Below are positions 15,608 to 24,767 of a stretch of 64,000 nt of DNA, in pieces (position 1 is the first letter of the stretch; every line of letters starts with the position of its first letter). The notes under the pieces were generated by a model. The model ran no database searches and had not been told where the DNA came from. It saw nothing but the letters and a program-made list of their open reading frames with translations. Both the position numbers and the translations under genes were made by a program. The stretch covers positions 6,039,501-6,103,500 of the forward strand of contig NZ_JACMTR010000002.1 of assembly GCF_014267175.1 (NCBI RefSeq), in the 5' to 3' direction. The stretch comes from Pseudonocardia sp. C8. GTDB taxonomy: Bacteria > Actinomycetota > Actinomycetes > Mycobacteriales > Pseudonocardiaceae.

Positions 15608-18600
15608 TCAGGACGAGGTCGTGACGGCGACGGAGCTGGTCACGGCCCGCGCCGCCGCGGCGGGCCGGGTGCGCAGGAAGTGGTGGCCGCCGTCGGGGAG
15701 CTCGTGCAGCTCCACCCGGTCGGCCAGGGCCTGCCACCCGCGGTGGCGGACCCGGTAACCGGCGGTGCCGGGGTCGTCCGCGGCGACGACGACGGTCACC
15801 GGCGCGGCCAGCCGCACCTGCGGCGGGTCGTCGAGCAGGTCGGCGAGCAGCAGGTTCGCCGTCGCGTGGTCGTGCCGGAACGCGGCACCGACCCGGGCGG
15901 CCCGGGGCGCGTCCAGCCGGTCGAGCTCCGGGTGCCCGCCCTCGGCGCCGAGCCCGGCCGCGATCTCGGCGTCGTCCCGGCCGGTGAGCGCCGCGACGTC
16001 GTTGCGCCGGCTCTCGGGTGTCCGGGGCAGCTGCGCCGCCAGGAACACCCGCTCGACGGCGGTCCCGCGCTCCTCCAGCACCGCGGCCGTGCGCAGCGCG
16101 AACGCGCAGCCCGCGGAGTGCCCCCACAGCAGGACCCGGCCCGGGGCGAGCGCGGTGATCTCCTCGGCCACCTGCGCCACGACGTCGTCGAGCGGGGCGA
16201 ACGGGCGCGGTTCGGCCGCGTCGAGCTCGTGGCCCGGCAGCTCCACCGCGTGCACGGCGAGCCCGCTTCCGCGCAGCTCCGCGGCCATCGGCCGGTAGGT
16301 GACCGCGTTGCCGCCCGCGTAGGGGAAGCACACCAGCAGGCCGGTGGCGGCCGGGTCGTCGAGCAGCGGGAGCAGCAGCCCGGCAGGCGGCTCCACCCGG
16401 CCGTCGACCACGGCGGCCAGGTCGGCGAGGACGGGGTGGCGGGTCACGTCGGCCAGCGACACCACCCGGTCCAGCCCGATCACCACCTTGACCGCGGACA
16501 GCGACGTGCCGCCCAGGTCGAAGAAGTGGTCCCGGCGGTCGATCCGCTCGACCGGCAGCTCGAGCACCCGGGCGAACACGGCCGCGATCCGCTGCTCGGT
16601 CGGGCCGGTCGGCGGCTCGTGCCCCTCGCCGGGGGCCGCGGGGCCGTCGCCGGCGAGCTCCGCGGCGAGCGCGGTCAGCGCCTTCGTGTCGATCTTGCTG
16701 TTGGCGGTGAGCGGGAGCGCGGCCCGGTGGTGGAACGCGGTGGGCACCATGTAGCCGGGCAGCGACGCCGCGAGCCGCTCGCGCAGCAGCGTGTCCTCGA
16801 TCGGCTGCCCCGCGGCGTAGAACGCGACCAGGTGCTTGCCGCCGTCGGCCCCCTCGGTGACGACGACCGCCGCGTCCCGCACGCCGGGCACCCGGGCGAG
16901 GGTGTTCTCGATCTCGCCGATCTCGATCCGGAAGCCGCGGATCTTGACCTGGGTGTCCCGGCGGCCGAGGAACTCCAGGGTGCCGTCGGGCAGCCAGCGG
17001 CCGTGGTCGCCGCTGCGGTACAGGCGCTGGTGCGGCCGGTACGGGTCGGTGGTGAACGCCTGCCGGGTGCGTTCGGGGTCCCCGATGTAGCCGCGCCCGA
17101 CGCACACCCCGGAGCAGACGATCTCGCCCGGCGCGCCGAGCGGGACCGGGACCAGGTTCTCGTCGACGACCCGGACGGCGGTGTTGCGCACCGGGCGGCC
17201 CAGCGGGACCCGGCCGTGCGCGGGCAGCCGGTCCAGCACGGCGTGCGTGAAGTCGTCCGAGGTCTCGGTCAGGCCGTAGGCGTTGGCGAGCCGGACCCCG
17301 GGCCGGGCGGCGAACCAGCGCGCCGCCAGCTCGGCCTTCAGCGCCTCCCCGGTGGTCGACACCGTGTGCAGGTCCGGCAGCTCCCGCGGGTGCGCGTCCA
17401 GGGAGGACAGCACGACCTCCAGGTACGACGGCACCACCTGGACGACGTTCACCCGGGCGTCGGCGAGCCGGTCGAGGTAGCGGGCGACGTCGAGGATGAG
17501 GTCCTGCTCGATCAGCACCGTGCGCCCGCCGACCAGCAGGGCGGCGACCAGCTGCCACAGCGAGATGTCGAAGCACTGCGGCGCGGTCTGCGCGACCGCC
17601 TGACCCTCGCCGATCCCCAGGTCCTCGATCTTGGCGAAAAGGTGGTTGAGCATGCCCGCGTGCTCGCACATCGCGCCCTTGGGCACCCCGGTCGAGCCGG
17701 AGGTGAAGTACAGGTAGGCGAGCCGGTCCGGGCCGATCTCGACGCCGAGGTCGTCGGCGGGCAGCGCGTCGAGCTCCGGGGCGTCGACCAGCAAGGTCCC
17801 GGGGGCGCCGTCGCCGAGCGACTCGAGCGCGCGGTCCAGGTTCGCGGTGCTGGCCGGTTCGGTCAGGACGAGCCGGCACCCGGCGCGGGACAGCGTGGTC
17901 GCGATCCGCTCGGGCGGGAAGTGCGGCTCGATCGGCAGGTAGGCGCCGCCGGCCTTGAACACGGCCAGCACCGACGCCATCCAGTCCAGGTTCCGCTCGG
18001 TCACCACCGCGACCGGGTCCTCCGGGGCCAGCCCGCGGTCCAGCAGCGCGCGGCCCAGCCGGTTCGCCCGGGCGTTGAGCTCGCGGTAGGTCCACCGGGT
18101 GTCGCCGAGCTCGGCGGCGACCGCCTCCGGGTGCGCGGCCACCCGCTGCTCGAACAGCTCGTGGAACCGGAGGTCGGGCAGCTCCCGGTCGGGGCCGTCG
18201 AGGTCCTCCAGCTGGTGGTGCAGCTCCTCGGCGGACAGCAGGTGCCGCCGCCCGGGTGCCGCGTCCGGCTCGGCGGACACGGCGTCGAGCGCCGCCAGGT
18301 GGTAGCCCCCGATCCGGGCCGCGCACTCCGCGTCGATCACGTCGGTGCGGTACCGCAGCCGCAGCACCGGCGGGCCGGCGTCCCGGACGGCGCCCACGGT
18401 CAGCACGAGGTCGCCGGTGGGCTCGCCGCCGTCCCCGGCCGGGTCGAGCAGGGTCTCGAACGGGGTGTCGTCCGGGACCGTCGACGGCCGGGCCGCGGCC
18501 TCGAGGACGGCCCGCCAGGACGGGGCACCGGTGTCGATCCGCCGGGGCACCGGCTCCGCGCCCGGCGCGGGCCGGTACCCGGTGACGACCTCCGGCTCCC

Positions 18601-19111
18601 CGGACAGCGCCGCGAGCACCCGGGCGTGCGCAGCCAGCAGCGCCGCCTCGGCGGGGACGCCGCCGGGCAGGCCGGCCGGGAACCCGGCGGGCAGCGGGAC
18701 GTCGTGCACCGCGGTACCGGGGGCCGGGTCGGTGCTCCAGCGGGGGATCCGGGTCGCGGCGCCGGGCCGGGCCGCAGGAGCCGGGCTCGGCGGTGCGGGT
18801 GCCGCGGAGGGGTCCGGGTGCGGTGGGGCCGGCGGCGGGGTTCCAGCGGGCCGGTCCGGGCGCGGCGGCGTGCCCGCCGGTGCGGGCGGTGCGGAAAGTG
18901 CCGGGCCCGGTGCGGCCGGCATCGCGGGGCCGGACGGTGCGGGGGGCGTCGGGAGTGCGGGCCCCGGGGAGGCGGGCGGGGCCGGGAGCGCCGGGCCCGG
19001 CGAGGCGGGTGGCGTGGGGAGTGCCGGGCCGGTCGCGGGCGGGGCCGGCAGGGACGGGCCGGGCGAGGCGGACGATGCGGGCGGGGTCGGGAGTGCGGGC
19101 CGGTCGGTCAT
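15608..19111 (-). CDS. NRPS: remnant C, A, PCP, thioesterase
   Basis: The protein has 1167 residues. Residues 1-125 are a Pro/Ala/Gly repeat linker. Residues 125-255 resemble only the C-terminal lobe of a condensation domain (RLRYRTDVIDAECAARIGGY, LLSAEEL), and no HHxxxDG is present. A complete adenylation domain follows (270-815): A3 YFTSGSTGVPKG, A5 NAYGLTE, A7 YRSGDHG, A8 QVKIRGFRIEIGEIEN, A10 Lys in NSKIDTKAL. Then come a carrier domain (DLGGTSLSAVK) and a RifR/GrsT-like thioesterase (LLWGHSAGCA; His in DGGHHF). My reading of the binding-pocket code is D-I-W-Q-S-T-A-D-D; the acidic pair would suit a cationic side chain such as diaminopropionate. The ATG at 19111 has GGAGAGG before it; the ATG at 19150, joined to the preceding stop, is an alternative. 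Confidence 0.9.
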   Translation of the reverse strand: MTDRPALPTPPASSASPGPSLPAPPATGPALPTPPASPGPALPAPPASPGPALPTPPAPSGPAMPAAPGPALSAPPAPAGTPPRPDRPAGTPPPAPPHPDPSAAPAPPSPAPAARPGAATRIPRWSTDPAPGTAVHDVPLPAGFPAGLPGGVPAEAALLAAHARVLAALSGEPEVVTGYRPAPGAEPVPRRIDTGAPSWRAVLEAAARPSTVPDDTPFETLLDPAGDGGEPTGDLVLTVGAVRDAGPPVLRLRYRTDVIDAECAARIGGYHLAALDAVSAEPDAAPGRRHLLSAEELHHQLEDLDGPDRELPDLRFHELFEQRVAAHPEAVAAELGDTRWTYRELNARANRLGRALLDRGLAPEDPVAVVTERNLDWMASVLAVFKAGGAYLPIEPHFPPERIATTLSRAGCRLVLTEPASTANLDRALESLGDGAPGTLLVDAPELDALPADDLGVEIGPDRLAYLYFTSGSTGVPKGAMCEHAGMLNHLFAKIEDLGIGEGQAVAQTAPQCFDISLWQLVAALLVGGRTVLIEQDLILDVARYLDRLADARVNVVQVVPSYLEVVLSSLDAHPRELPDLHTVSTTGEALKAELAARWFAARPGVRLANAYGLTETSDDFTHAVLDRLPAHGRVPLGRPVRNTAVRVVDENLVPVPLGAPGEIVCSGVCVGRGYIGDPERTRQAFTTDPYRPHQRLYRSGDHGRWLPDGTLEFLGRRDTQVKIRGFRIEIGEIENTLARVPGVRDAAVVVTEGADGGKHLVAFYAAGQPIEDTLLRERLAASLPGYMVPTAFHHRAALPLTANSKIDTKALTALAAELAGDGPAAPGEGHEPPTGPTEQRIAAVFARVLELPVERIDRRDHFFDLGGTSLSAVKVVIGLDRVVSLADVTRHPVLADLAAVVDGRVEPPAGLLLPLLDDPAATGLLVCFPYAGGNAVTYRPMAAELRGSGLAVHAVELPGHELDAAEPRPFAPLDDVVAQVAEEITALAPGRVLLWGHSAGCAFALRTAAVLEERGTAVERVFLAAQLPRTPESRRNDVAALTGRDDAEIAAGLGAEGGHPELDRLDAPRAARVGAAFRHDHATANLLLADLLDDPPQVRLAAPVTVVVAADDPGTAGYRVRHRGWQALADRVELHELPDGGHHFLRTRPAAAARAVTSSVAVTTSS

Positions 19112-19149
19112 CGGGTGGTCCTCTCCGGACGGGTGGGTCGGGGCGGCCA

Positions 19150-22100
19150 TCAGGCGGCCCGCTCGAACGGGGACGGTGCGGGCGGTGGCGGTGCCGCGGT
19201 GACGGCGGTGGGCGCGTACCGGTCCGACCGGATCTCGCCCGCCGGGTTGCCGCCCCAGTGCGCCCAGGCCGGCACCTCTTCGCCCTTCATGAGGAAGGAG
19301 TCGGCGGCGAGCACCGATCCGTCACCGACGTGCACGCCGTAATGCACGAACGCGGCCACCCCGAGGGTCACGCCCGGGCCGAGCACGGTCCGGTCGGACT
19401 TGAACGCGCCGTCCTCCTGCGAGTGGCACTGGACGATGCTCCCGGCGTTGAGCGTGCAGCCGTCGCCGATGGCGGTGAAGGAACGTTCGGTGAGGAAGCA
19501 GCCGTCGTCGAACACCCGGCGGCCGATCCGCACCCCCAGCAGCCGCCACAGCACGCACTTGAACGGGGTGCCGTCGAAGGCCGGGAAGTACGACTCGGAG
19601 GGGACCTTCCAGGCCCGCTCGTGCCGCCAGAACGTGCGGTCGTAGATCGAGCACCCGTTCGGGGCGAGGGTCTGCAGGTGCTCGGTGGCCCGCTCGACGA
19701 GCACGAAGAAGACGACCGTGAAGAGCAGGATCGCGGCCGGCACCGGCAGGAACGCCCACACCCCGTAGGTCCGGGACAGGTCGAACGCCCCGGTGGTCAG
19801 CATCAGCACACCGGCCAGGTGCAGCCAGCGCACCAGCAGCCGGAGCACGATGCTGCCGGCATTGTGCACGTTCTTCGAGGCCAGCCGGCGGCGCAGCTCG
19901 GCGGGCGGCAGCTCCAGGCCGGTGTCGCGCTCCACCGAGCGGGGGATCTCGAAGCTGGGCGAGCCGAGCAGGCCGACGCCGGACCGGACCGGCCCGTCGA
20001 TCGGGACCATCACCTTCGTCGCGAGCAGGCAGTTGTCCCCGGTGCGGCCCTGCGCCGGGTAGGCGATGTTGTTGCCGAGGAAGTTGTCCGCGCCGATCGA
20101 CACCTGCGACACCCGGAACGCCGACGCCGAGTAGTCGGCGTTGAGCAGCGACAGCCCGTCGGCGACGACCGTGCCCCGGCCGGCCGAGCTCAGGTACGGC
20201 GACTCGTGCTGGACGGCCATCCCGAAGTTCGACCCGGTCTGCACCACCGGGGTGAGCCGGTACCCGATCCAGCGCAGGTAGCCGACGATGTAGGACGAGT
20301 CCCCGAACAGCTCGGTGAAGAACTTCCGGTTGGTCGACCCGGCGATCACCCGGTGCGCCCAGTGGTGCAGCCCGTAGAGCCGGTACACCCGGTCCGCCCG
20401 GACCAGCGGCTGCAGCAGCCGGGGCAGGGTTCCGACGGCGAGCAGGCCGGCCAGCGACCCACCGGCGAACAGCAGCGCCGACCCGACGAGCGCCTCGGCG
20501 TAGAACCCGAGGCTCGTGAACGCCGATGTGCTGGTGTCGATCAGCGCGCCGAACTGCGGGACGGCGTTCAGCAGCAGCATCGCCCCGACCAGGACCAGCG
20601 GCGTCGTCACCGCGATCGGGAACAGCAGCAGCACGACCGGGAACACGACCCGGCGCAGCCGCGCGACCGGGAGCTCCGGCACGGTGCGGTAGTCGGTGCC
20701 GGTCGGCTGGGCCGGCGAGCCGTGCCAGTGCGCCCCGGGCGGCACCGCCTGCCCGGCGTGCAACGACGACGTGTGCCCGAGCTGGGCGCCGTCGCCGATC
20801 GACGTGCCGATGTCCAGCACGGTCTTCTCCCCGACGAGCACCTGGCTGCCCAGGGTGACCGGCCCGATCTGGATGACGCCGTCGTAGGCGCGGTAACCGG
20901 ACAGGAACGAGTCCTTCCGGATCACCGTGCCGTCGCCGATCGCGATGAGGTCGGTGCACACCGGCACGTGCTTCGACAGCACGGTGACGTCCCGGCCGAC
21001 CCGCGCGCCCAGTGCCCGCAGGTAGAGCAGGTAGAGCGGGGTTCCGGCGAACAGCGCCAGCGGGTTGGACCGGACGAGCGTGCGGACGATCCAGAACCGC
21101 AGGTAGGCCATGCTCCAGACCCGGATCTGGGCCGGCCGCCAGCGGCCGACGAGCACCCACTTCGCGATGATCGGCAGCACGCACAGGACCAGCAGCGTCG
21201 CGCCGGAGAACCCGACCGACCGCAGGTACAGCTCGAGCAACCCGCTGCCGGCCAGCACCCACTCCAGCCCGCGGTACATCACGAGCATCGGGAGCGCGGA
21301 GTAGAGCAGGAACGCGAGCGCCTGCAGGGCGCCGCACAGCGCGTGCCGCGGGGTGCCGACCGGCTCCGGCATCGGGACGGGGGCGGCCTCGGCCACCGCG
21401 CCGGGGCCGGCGGTACCGGCCGCGCCGGACGGCGTCCCGGAGCCGGCCACGCCGAGCGCGGTCGCCAGCTCCCGGATCGTGCCGTACCGGTAGACGTCCT
21501 TGATCGACACCGGCGGGAGGTCCGGGCGCTTGCGCAGCGCCGCGCAGAACCGGGCCATCGTCATCGAGTCGGCGCCGAGGTCGTCGAAGAAGTGCTGGTC
21601 CGGGCCGGCCTCGACGCCGAGCACCGCGGACAGCGCCTCGAGCAGGCTCCGCTGTGCCGGGCTGGACCCGTCATCGGCGAGCGCGCCGGCCAGCTCCCGC
21701 ACCGTCGGGTGGCGGTAGACGTCCTTCATCGACACCGGCGGCAGGTCCGCACGCCCGCGCAGCTTCGCGCAGAACCGGGCCATCGTCATCGAGTCGGCGC
21801 CGAGGTCGTCGAAGAAGTGCTGGTCCGGACCGGCGGGCGTGCCGAGGACGTCGGACAGCACCGCGGCCAGGGCCGCCGCCGGGCCGCTCGGGGCCGCCGC
21901 GGCGGGCGCTGCGCCGGCCGGGACGGTGCGACCCGGGGCCGTGGCCCCCGTGCCGCCCGGGACGGTGCCTCCGGTTCCGCCCGGGACGGCCGTGGGCGCC
22001 GGGACGACGGCGGGGAGCCGGGTGGTGACCGCGGCGGCCGGCGGCGGGGCGAGCGCGGTGCCCGGCCCGTACCGGTCGTGCTCGCGGTCCCGCCCGTCGA

Positions 22101-23427
22101 CCCGGCCCAGGTACTCGAGCTCGCCGTTCGCGTTCACCCGCCCCAGGTCACCGGTGCGGTAGATCCGCCCCGACGGGTTGCCGGGGATCCCCAGGAAGTC
22201 CCGGATGAACACCTGCTCGGTGAGGTCGTCGTGGTTGAGGTAGCCGCAGGCCAGCCCGATCCCGGCGATCCCGATCTCCCCGGCCCGGCCGTGCGGCAGC
22301 GCGCGGTACGGGTCGGACACGTCGAGGACCACGGTGCTGTACGTCGGCAGCGGGATCCCGATCGTGACCGGCCCGACCTGCCGCACCTCCGACCAGGTGG
22401 CGGTCACGGTGGCCTCGGTGGGGCCGTACACGTTGAGGAACCGCCGCCCCGGCCGGCACCAGCGCCGCAGCTGGTCCGGCCGGCCGTCCTTGCCGCAGAC
22501 CAGCAGGAACCGCAGCCCGGGCAGGCCGGCCGGGTCGAGGGTGTCGAGCACCTCGGGCACCGTGCAGAGCGCCGTGACCCGGTGCGCGTTCACGAACTCG
22601 GCCAGCGCCGGGCCCAGCAGGCCGGGGCCGGGGGGCCGCGGCACGAGCGTGGCCCCGCTGACCCACGGGACCCAGATCTCCTCGACCGCGAAGTCGAACG
22701 CCAGCGCCATGCCCTGGTAGACGCGGTCCTCGGGCCGGATCCGGTAGGTCTCGGCGGCGACCTTGACGAAGTTGCAGATGCTCGGGTGGTCGATCGCGAC
22801 GCCCTCGGGGCGCCCGGACACCGACGCGTAGCTGATGTAGGCCAGCGGGTTGTCCCCGGCACCCCGCTCGGCGTCGATCAACCGGCGCCCGTCCAGCTCG
22901 TCGACCAGCGGCGCGACCGCGTCGAGGTGCACCAGCTCGGCGCCGGTCGCGGTGAGCAGGTCGATCTGCTCCACCCGGCGGGCCAGGTGCGACAGGGACA
23001 GCACGGTGCGCGCCCTGGCGTCCTCCACGATGTACACCAGCCGCCCGGTGGGGGAGGTGACGTCCAGCGCGACGTAGGTGGCACCGATCTTGAGGACGGC
23101 CAGCATCGCGACGTACGCGTGCGCCGGGACGTCGATGAGCAGCGCCACCCGGTCCCCGGGGCGCACCCCGCGCAGCCGCAGGTACCGGGCCAGGCGGTTG
23201 GCGCGGGTGTCGAGCTCGTCGTAGGTGAGGGAGAGCTCGGGGGAGTCGACGGCCAGCCGGTCGGTGCGGCCGTAGCGGCGGATCCAGTCGCACCGCTGCT
23301 CGAACAGGTGGTCCAGCCGCTCGTCGCGGCGGACCCGGCGGCCCTGGGGCTGGTCCCGGTCGACCAGCACCAGGTCGGAGACGGGCACCGCGGTGTCCGG
23401 CGTCGAGGATCCGGAACGCAGCGGCAC
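19150..23427 (-). CDS. Pls/PosA-type membrane synthetase with degenerate A domain and two carriers
   Basis: The protein has 1425 residues. The N-terminal adenylation-like domain (30-440) keeps A5 (NVYGPTEA) and A7 (IYRTGDLG), but A3 reads SYASVSGRPEG instead of YTSGSTGxPKG. It ends at LGRVDGRDREHD, so A8-A10 and the catalytic Lys are missing. Two nearly identical carrier domains follow, each with FDDLGADSMTMARF (Ser near 545 and 624). Residues 690-1425 form the NRPS terminal domain of epsilon-poly-lysine synthetase (Pls) relatives: pairs of membrane helices alternating with hexapeptide-repeat-like blocks that join monomers without classical C domains. The GTG at 23427 follows GGAGGAGG and is preferred over the long upstream frame. 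It is the first gene of the operon running to sbnB. Confidence 0.9.
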   Translation of the reverse strand: MPLRSGSSTPDTAVPVSDLVLVDRDQPQGRRVRRDERLDHLFEQRCDWIRRYGRTDRLAVDSPELSLTYDELDTRANRLARYLRLRGVRPGDRVALLIDVPAHAYVAMLAVLKIGATYVALDVTSPTGRLVYIVEDARARTVLSLSHLARRVEQIDLLTATGAELVHLDAVAPLVDELDGRRLIDAERGAGDNPLAYISYASVSGRPEGVAIDHPSICNFVKVAAETYRIRPEDRVYQGMALAFDFAVEEIWVPWVSGATLVPRPPGPGLLGPALAEFVNAHRVTALCTVPEVLDTLDPAGLPGLRFLLVCGKDGRPDQLRRWCRPGRRFLNVYGPTEATVTATWSEVRQVGPVTIGIPLPTYSTVVLDVSDPYRALPHGRAGEIGIAGIGLACGYLNHDDLTEQVFIRDFLGIPGNPSGRIYRTGDLGRVNANGELEYLGRVDGRDREHDRYGPGTALAPPPAAAVTTRLPAVVPAPTAVPGGTGGTVPGGTGATAPGRTVPAGAAPAAAAPSGPAAALAAVLSDVLGTPAGPDQHFFDDLGADSMTMARFCAKLRGRADLPPVSMKDVYRHPTVRELAGALADDGSSPAQRSLLEALSAVLGVEAGPDQHFFDDLGADSMTMARFCAALRKRPDLPPVSIKDVYRYGTIRELATALGVAGSGTPSGAAGTAGPGAVAEAAPVPMPEPVGTPRHALCGALQALAFLLYSALPMLVMYRGLEWVLAGSGLLELYLRSVGFSGATLLVLCVLPIIAKWVLVGRWRPAQIRVWSMAYLRFWIVRTLVRSNPLALFAGTPLYLLYLRALGARVGRDVTVLSKHVPVCTDLIAIGDGTVIRKDSFLSGYRAYDGVIQIGPVTLGSQVLVGEKTVLDIGTSIGDGAQLGHTSSLHAGQAVPPGAHWHGSPAQPTGTDYRTVPELPVARLRRVVFPVVLLLFPIAVTTPLVLVGAMLLLNAVPQFGALIDTSTSAFTSLGFYAEALVGSALLFAGGSLAGLLAVGTLPRLLQPLVRADRVYRLYGLHHWAHRVIAGSTNRKFFTELFGDSSYIVGYLRWIGYRLTPVVQTGSNFGMAVQHESPYLSSAGRGTVVADGLSLLNADYSASAFRVSQVSIGADNFLGNNIAYPAQGRTGDNCLLATKVMVPIDGPVRSGVGLLGSPSFEIPRSVERDTGLELPPAELRRRLASKNVHNAGSIVLRLLVRWLHLAGVLMLTTGAFDLSRTYGVWAFLPVPAAILLFTVVFFVLVERATEHLQTLAPNGCSIYDRTFWRHERAWKVPSESYFPAFDGTPFKCVLWRLLGVRIGRRVFDDGCFLTERSFTAIGDGCTLNAGSIVQCHSQEDGAFKSDRTVLGPGVTLGVAAFVHYGVHVGDGSVLAADSFLMKGEEVPAWAHWGGNPAGEIRSDRYAPTAVTAAPPPPAPSPFERAA

Positions 23428-23789
23428 CTGGCCTCCTCCGGAGCACGGACGGGCGCCGACCGGCCCCTCCCCGCCGTCGGCGCAGGTGGGAAGGCTGGCA
23501 CCGGCCGGCGGGGTGGTCAACGCCCGCGCGGCCCCGGCGGGGGTGGAATAGCCAGTTCTGACGACGGGCAGGCCGGGGACGGTCGGTGCGGGCATGGGAC
23601 GAGCATCCGCTGCGGACGGCCGGCCGGGAAGCCGTGCGGGCCCCCCGCGGGCCGGTGCCGGCACCCGGGGGCTGTCCCTACTCCGGAACGGGGGCGGCCA
23701 CCGCGGAACCGGGTGTGCACACGATCGAGCCGGAGGCCGCCGGGGACGACCGTTGTCCTCAGTCGCACCGAGCGAAAGAGGCGGTCCCA
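23428..23789. other. divergent regulatory region of pls-like gene and sbnA
   Basis: This 362-bp region has no gene on either strand. It holds the 15-bp motif also found upstream of the signalling operon (23667-23681) and a perfect palindrome GTGTGCACAC (23713-23722). No IdeR/DmdR-like iron box (TTAGGTTAGGCTAACC type) was seen, which argues against iron control of a siderophore. Confidence 0.6.
23667..23681 (+). promoter_or_regulatory. shared 15-bp motif, copy 1 (pls/sbnA region)
   Basis: GGGGGCTGTCCCTAC is followed by TCCGG. The same 15 bases, followed by GTCCGG, occur on the opposite strand at 30100-30114, upstream of the kinase/LuxR operon. It contains an imperfect dyad, GGGGC-T-GTCCC. It is a candidate operator for the LuxR-type regulator at 28773. 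Confidence 0.6.
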
Positions 23790-24767
23790 ATGTCGATCAT
23801 CACCGGTCCCCAGCAGTTCAACCAGGACGACCTGTACGTCGACCTCCGCGCGACCGTCGGCCACGAGCTGTACCTCAAGTGCGAGGGCTTCAACTTCGCA
23901 GGCTCGGTCAAGCTGAAGGCCGCCACGGCGATGGTCGAGGCCGCCGAGCGGGACGGGATCCTGCGGCCGGGTTCGTTCCTGGTCGAGTCGTCGTCCGGCA
24001 ACCTCGGCGTCGCGCTCAGCATGATCGCCGCCAACCGCGGCTACCGGTTCGTGTGCGTCACCGACTCCCGCTGCAACCTGGCGACCCGCCGGCTGATGGA
24101 GTCCTTCGGCGCCGAGGTGCACGTGATCACCGAGCCGGACCCCGAGGGCGGCCTGCTCGGCGCCCGCAAGAACCACGTCCGCGAGCTGTGCGCCTCCGAC
24201 GAGCGCTTCGTCTGGCTGAACCAGTACGAGAACCCGAACGCCTGGAAGGCGCACTACGCCACCACCGGGCCGGCGATCGCCCGCGAGTTCCCGCAGGTCG
24301 ACGTGATCTTCGTGGGCGCCGGCACCTGCGGCACGCTGATGGGCATCGCCCGGTACTTCCGGGAGACGAACCCGGACGTCCGCATCGTGGCCGTCGACAG
24401 CGTCGGCTCGGTGACCTTCGGCGGTCCCGCGTCCCGCCGGATGATCCCCGGCCTGGGCAGCGGCGAGCGCCCGCCGCAGCTCGACGAGTCCTACGTCGAC
24501 GACGTCGTCCTGGTCGAGGAGGCCGACACCGTCCGGACCTGCCACCAGCTGGCCCGCACCGGCTTCCTGTTCGGCGGCTCCACCGGCACCGTCGTCAGCG
24601 GCGCGACCGCCTGGCTGGCCGAGCACGGCACGCCCGGCATGACCTGCGTCGCGCTGGCCCCCGACTTCGGCGAGCGCTACATGGACACCATCTACCAGCA
24701 GCACTGGGTCGAGGACCTCTACGGCGACGACGTCCTCGCCGGCGAGCCGGTCCTGGCCGCAGCGTGA
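23790..24767 (+). CDS. sbnA: SbnA-like N-(2-amino-2-carboxyethyl)-L-glutamate synthase
   Basis: This 325-residue PLP enzyme of the cysteine synthase fold makes the diaminopropionate precursor from O-phospho-L-serine and L-glutamate; sbnB completes the pathway. The PLP lysine is in FNFAGSVKLKAATAM. ESSSGNLGVALSMIA is the substrate loop and GAGTCGTLMGIARY the phosphate-binding Gly-rich loop. Length and these motifs fit SbnA rather than housekeeping CysK. The ATG at 23790 is preceded by GAGGCGG and family similarity starts there. It is divergent from the pls-like gene across a 362-bp regulatory region. Its 3' end overlaps the convergent kinase gene by about 49 bases. Confidence 0.92.
   Translation: MSIITGPQQFNQDDLYVDLRATVGHELYLKCEGFNFAGSVKLKAATAMVEAAERDGILRPGSFLVESSSGNLGVALSMIAANRGYRFVCVTDSRCNLATRRLMESFGAEVHVITEPDPEGGLLGARKNHVRELCASDERFVWLNQYENPNAWKAHYATTGPAIAREFPQVDVIFVGAGTCGTLMGIARYFRETNPDVRIVAVDSVGSVTFGGPASRRMIPGLGSGERPPQLDESYVDDVVLVEEADTVRTCHQLARTGFLFGGSTGTVVSGATAWLAEHGTPGMTCVALAPDFGERYMDTIYQQHWVEDLYGDDVLAGEPVLAAA

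Noticed and set aside
15341..19342. 1333-codon open frame on the plus strand
   Set aside because: It is antisense to the NRPS gene, whose domain motifs are clear; the antisense translation is low-complexity.
19150..23790. Longer start for the Pls-like gene at 23790
   Set aside because: The extension would overlap the divergent promoter region and the shared motif; GGAGGAGG fixes the GTG at 23427.
18793..23916. 1707-codon open frame on the plus strand
   Set aside because: It is antisense to the Pls-like synthetase and has no domain signature.
13553..24767. Simple staphyloferrin-type or other iron siderophore locus
   Set aside because: sbnA and sbnB suggested it, but there are no IucA/IucC synthetases, no siderophore uptake or export genes and no IdeR box; the Pls-type synthetase points elsewhere. 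A siderophore role is not fully excluded.
23586..24767. Longer sbnA frame starting at 23586
   Set aside because: The extra residues are low-complexity and cross the regulatory region; GAGGCGG and family similarity support the ATG at 23790.
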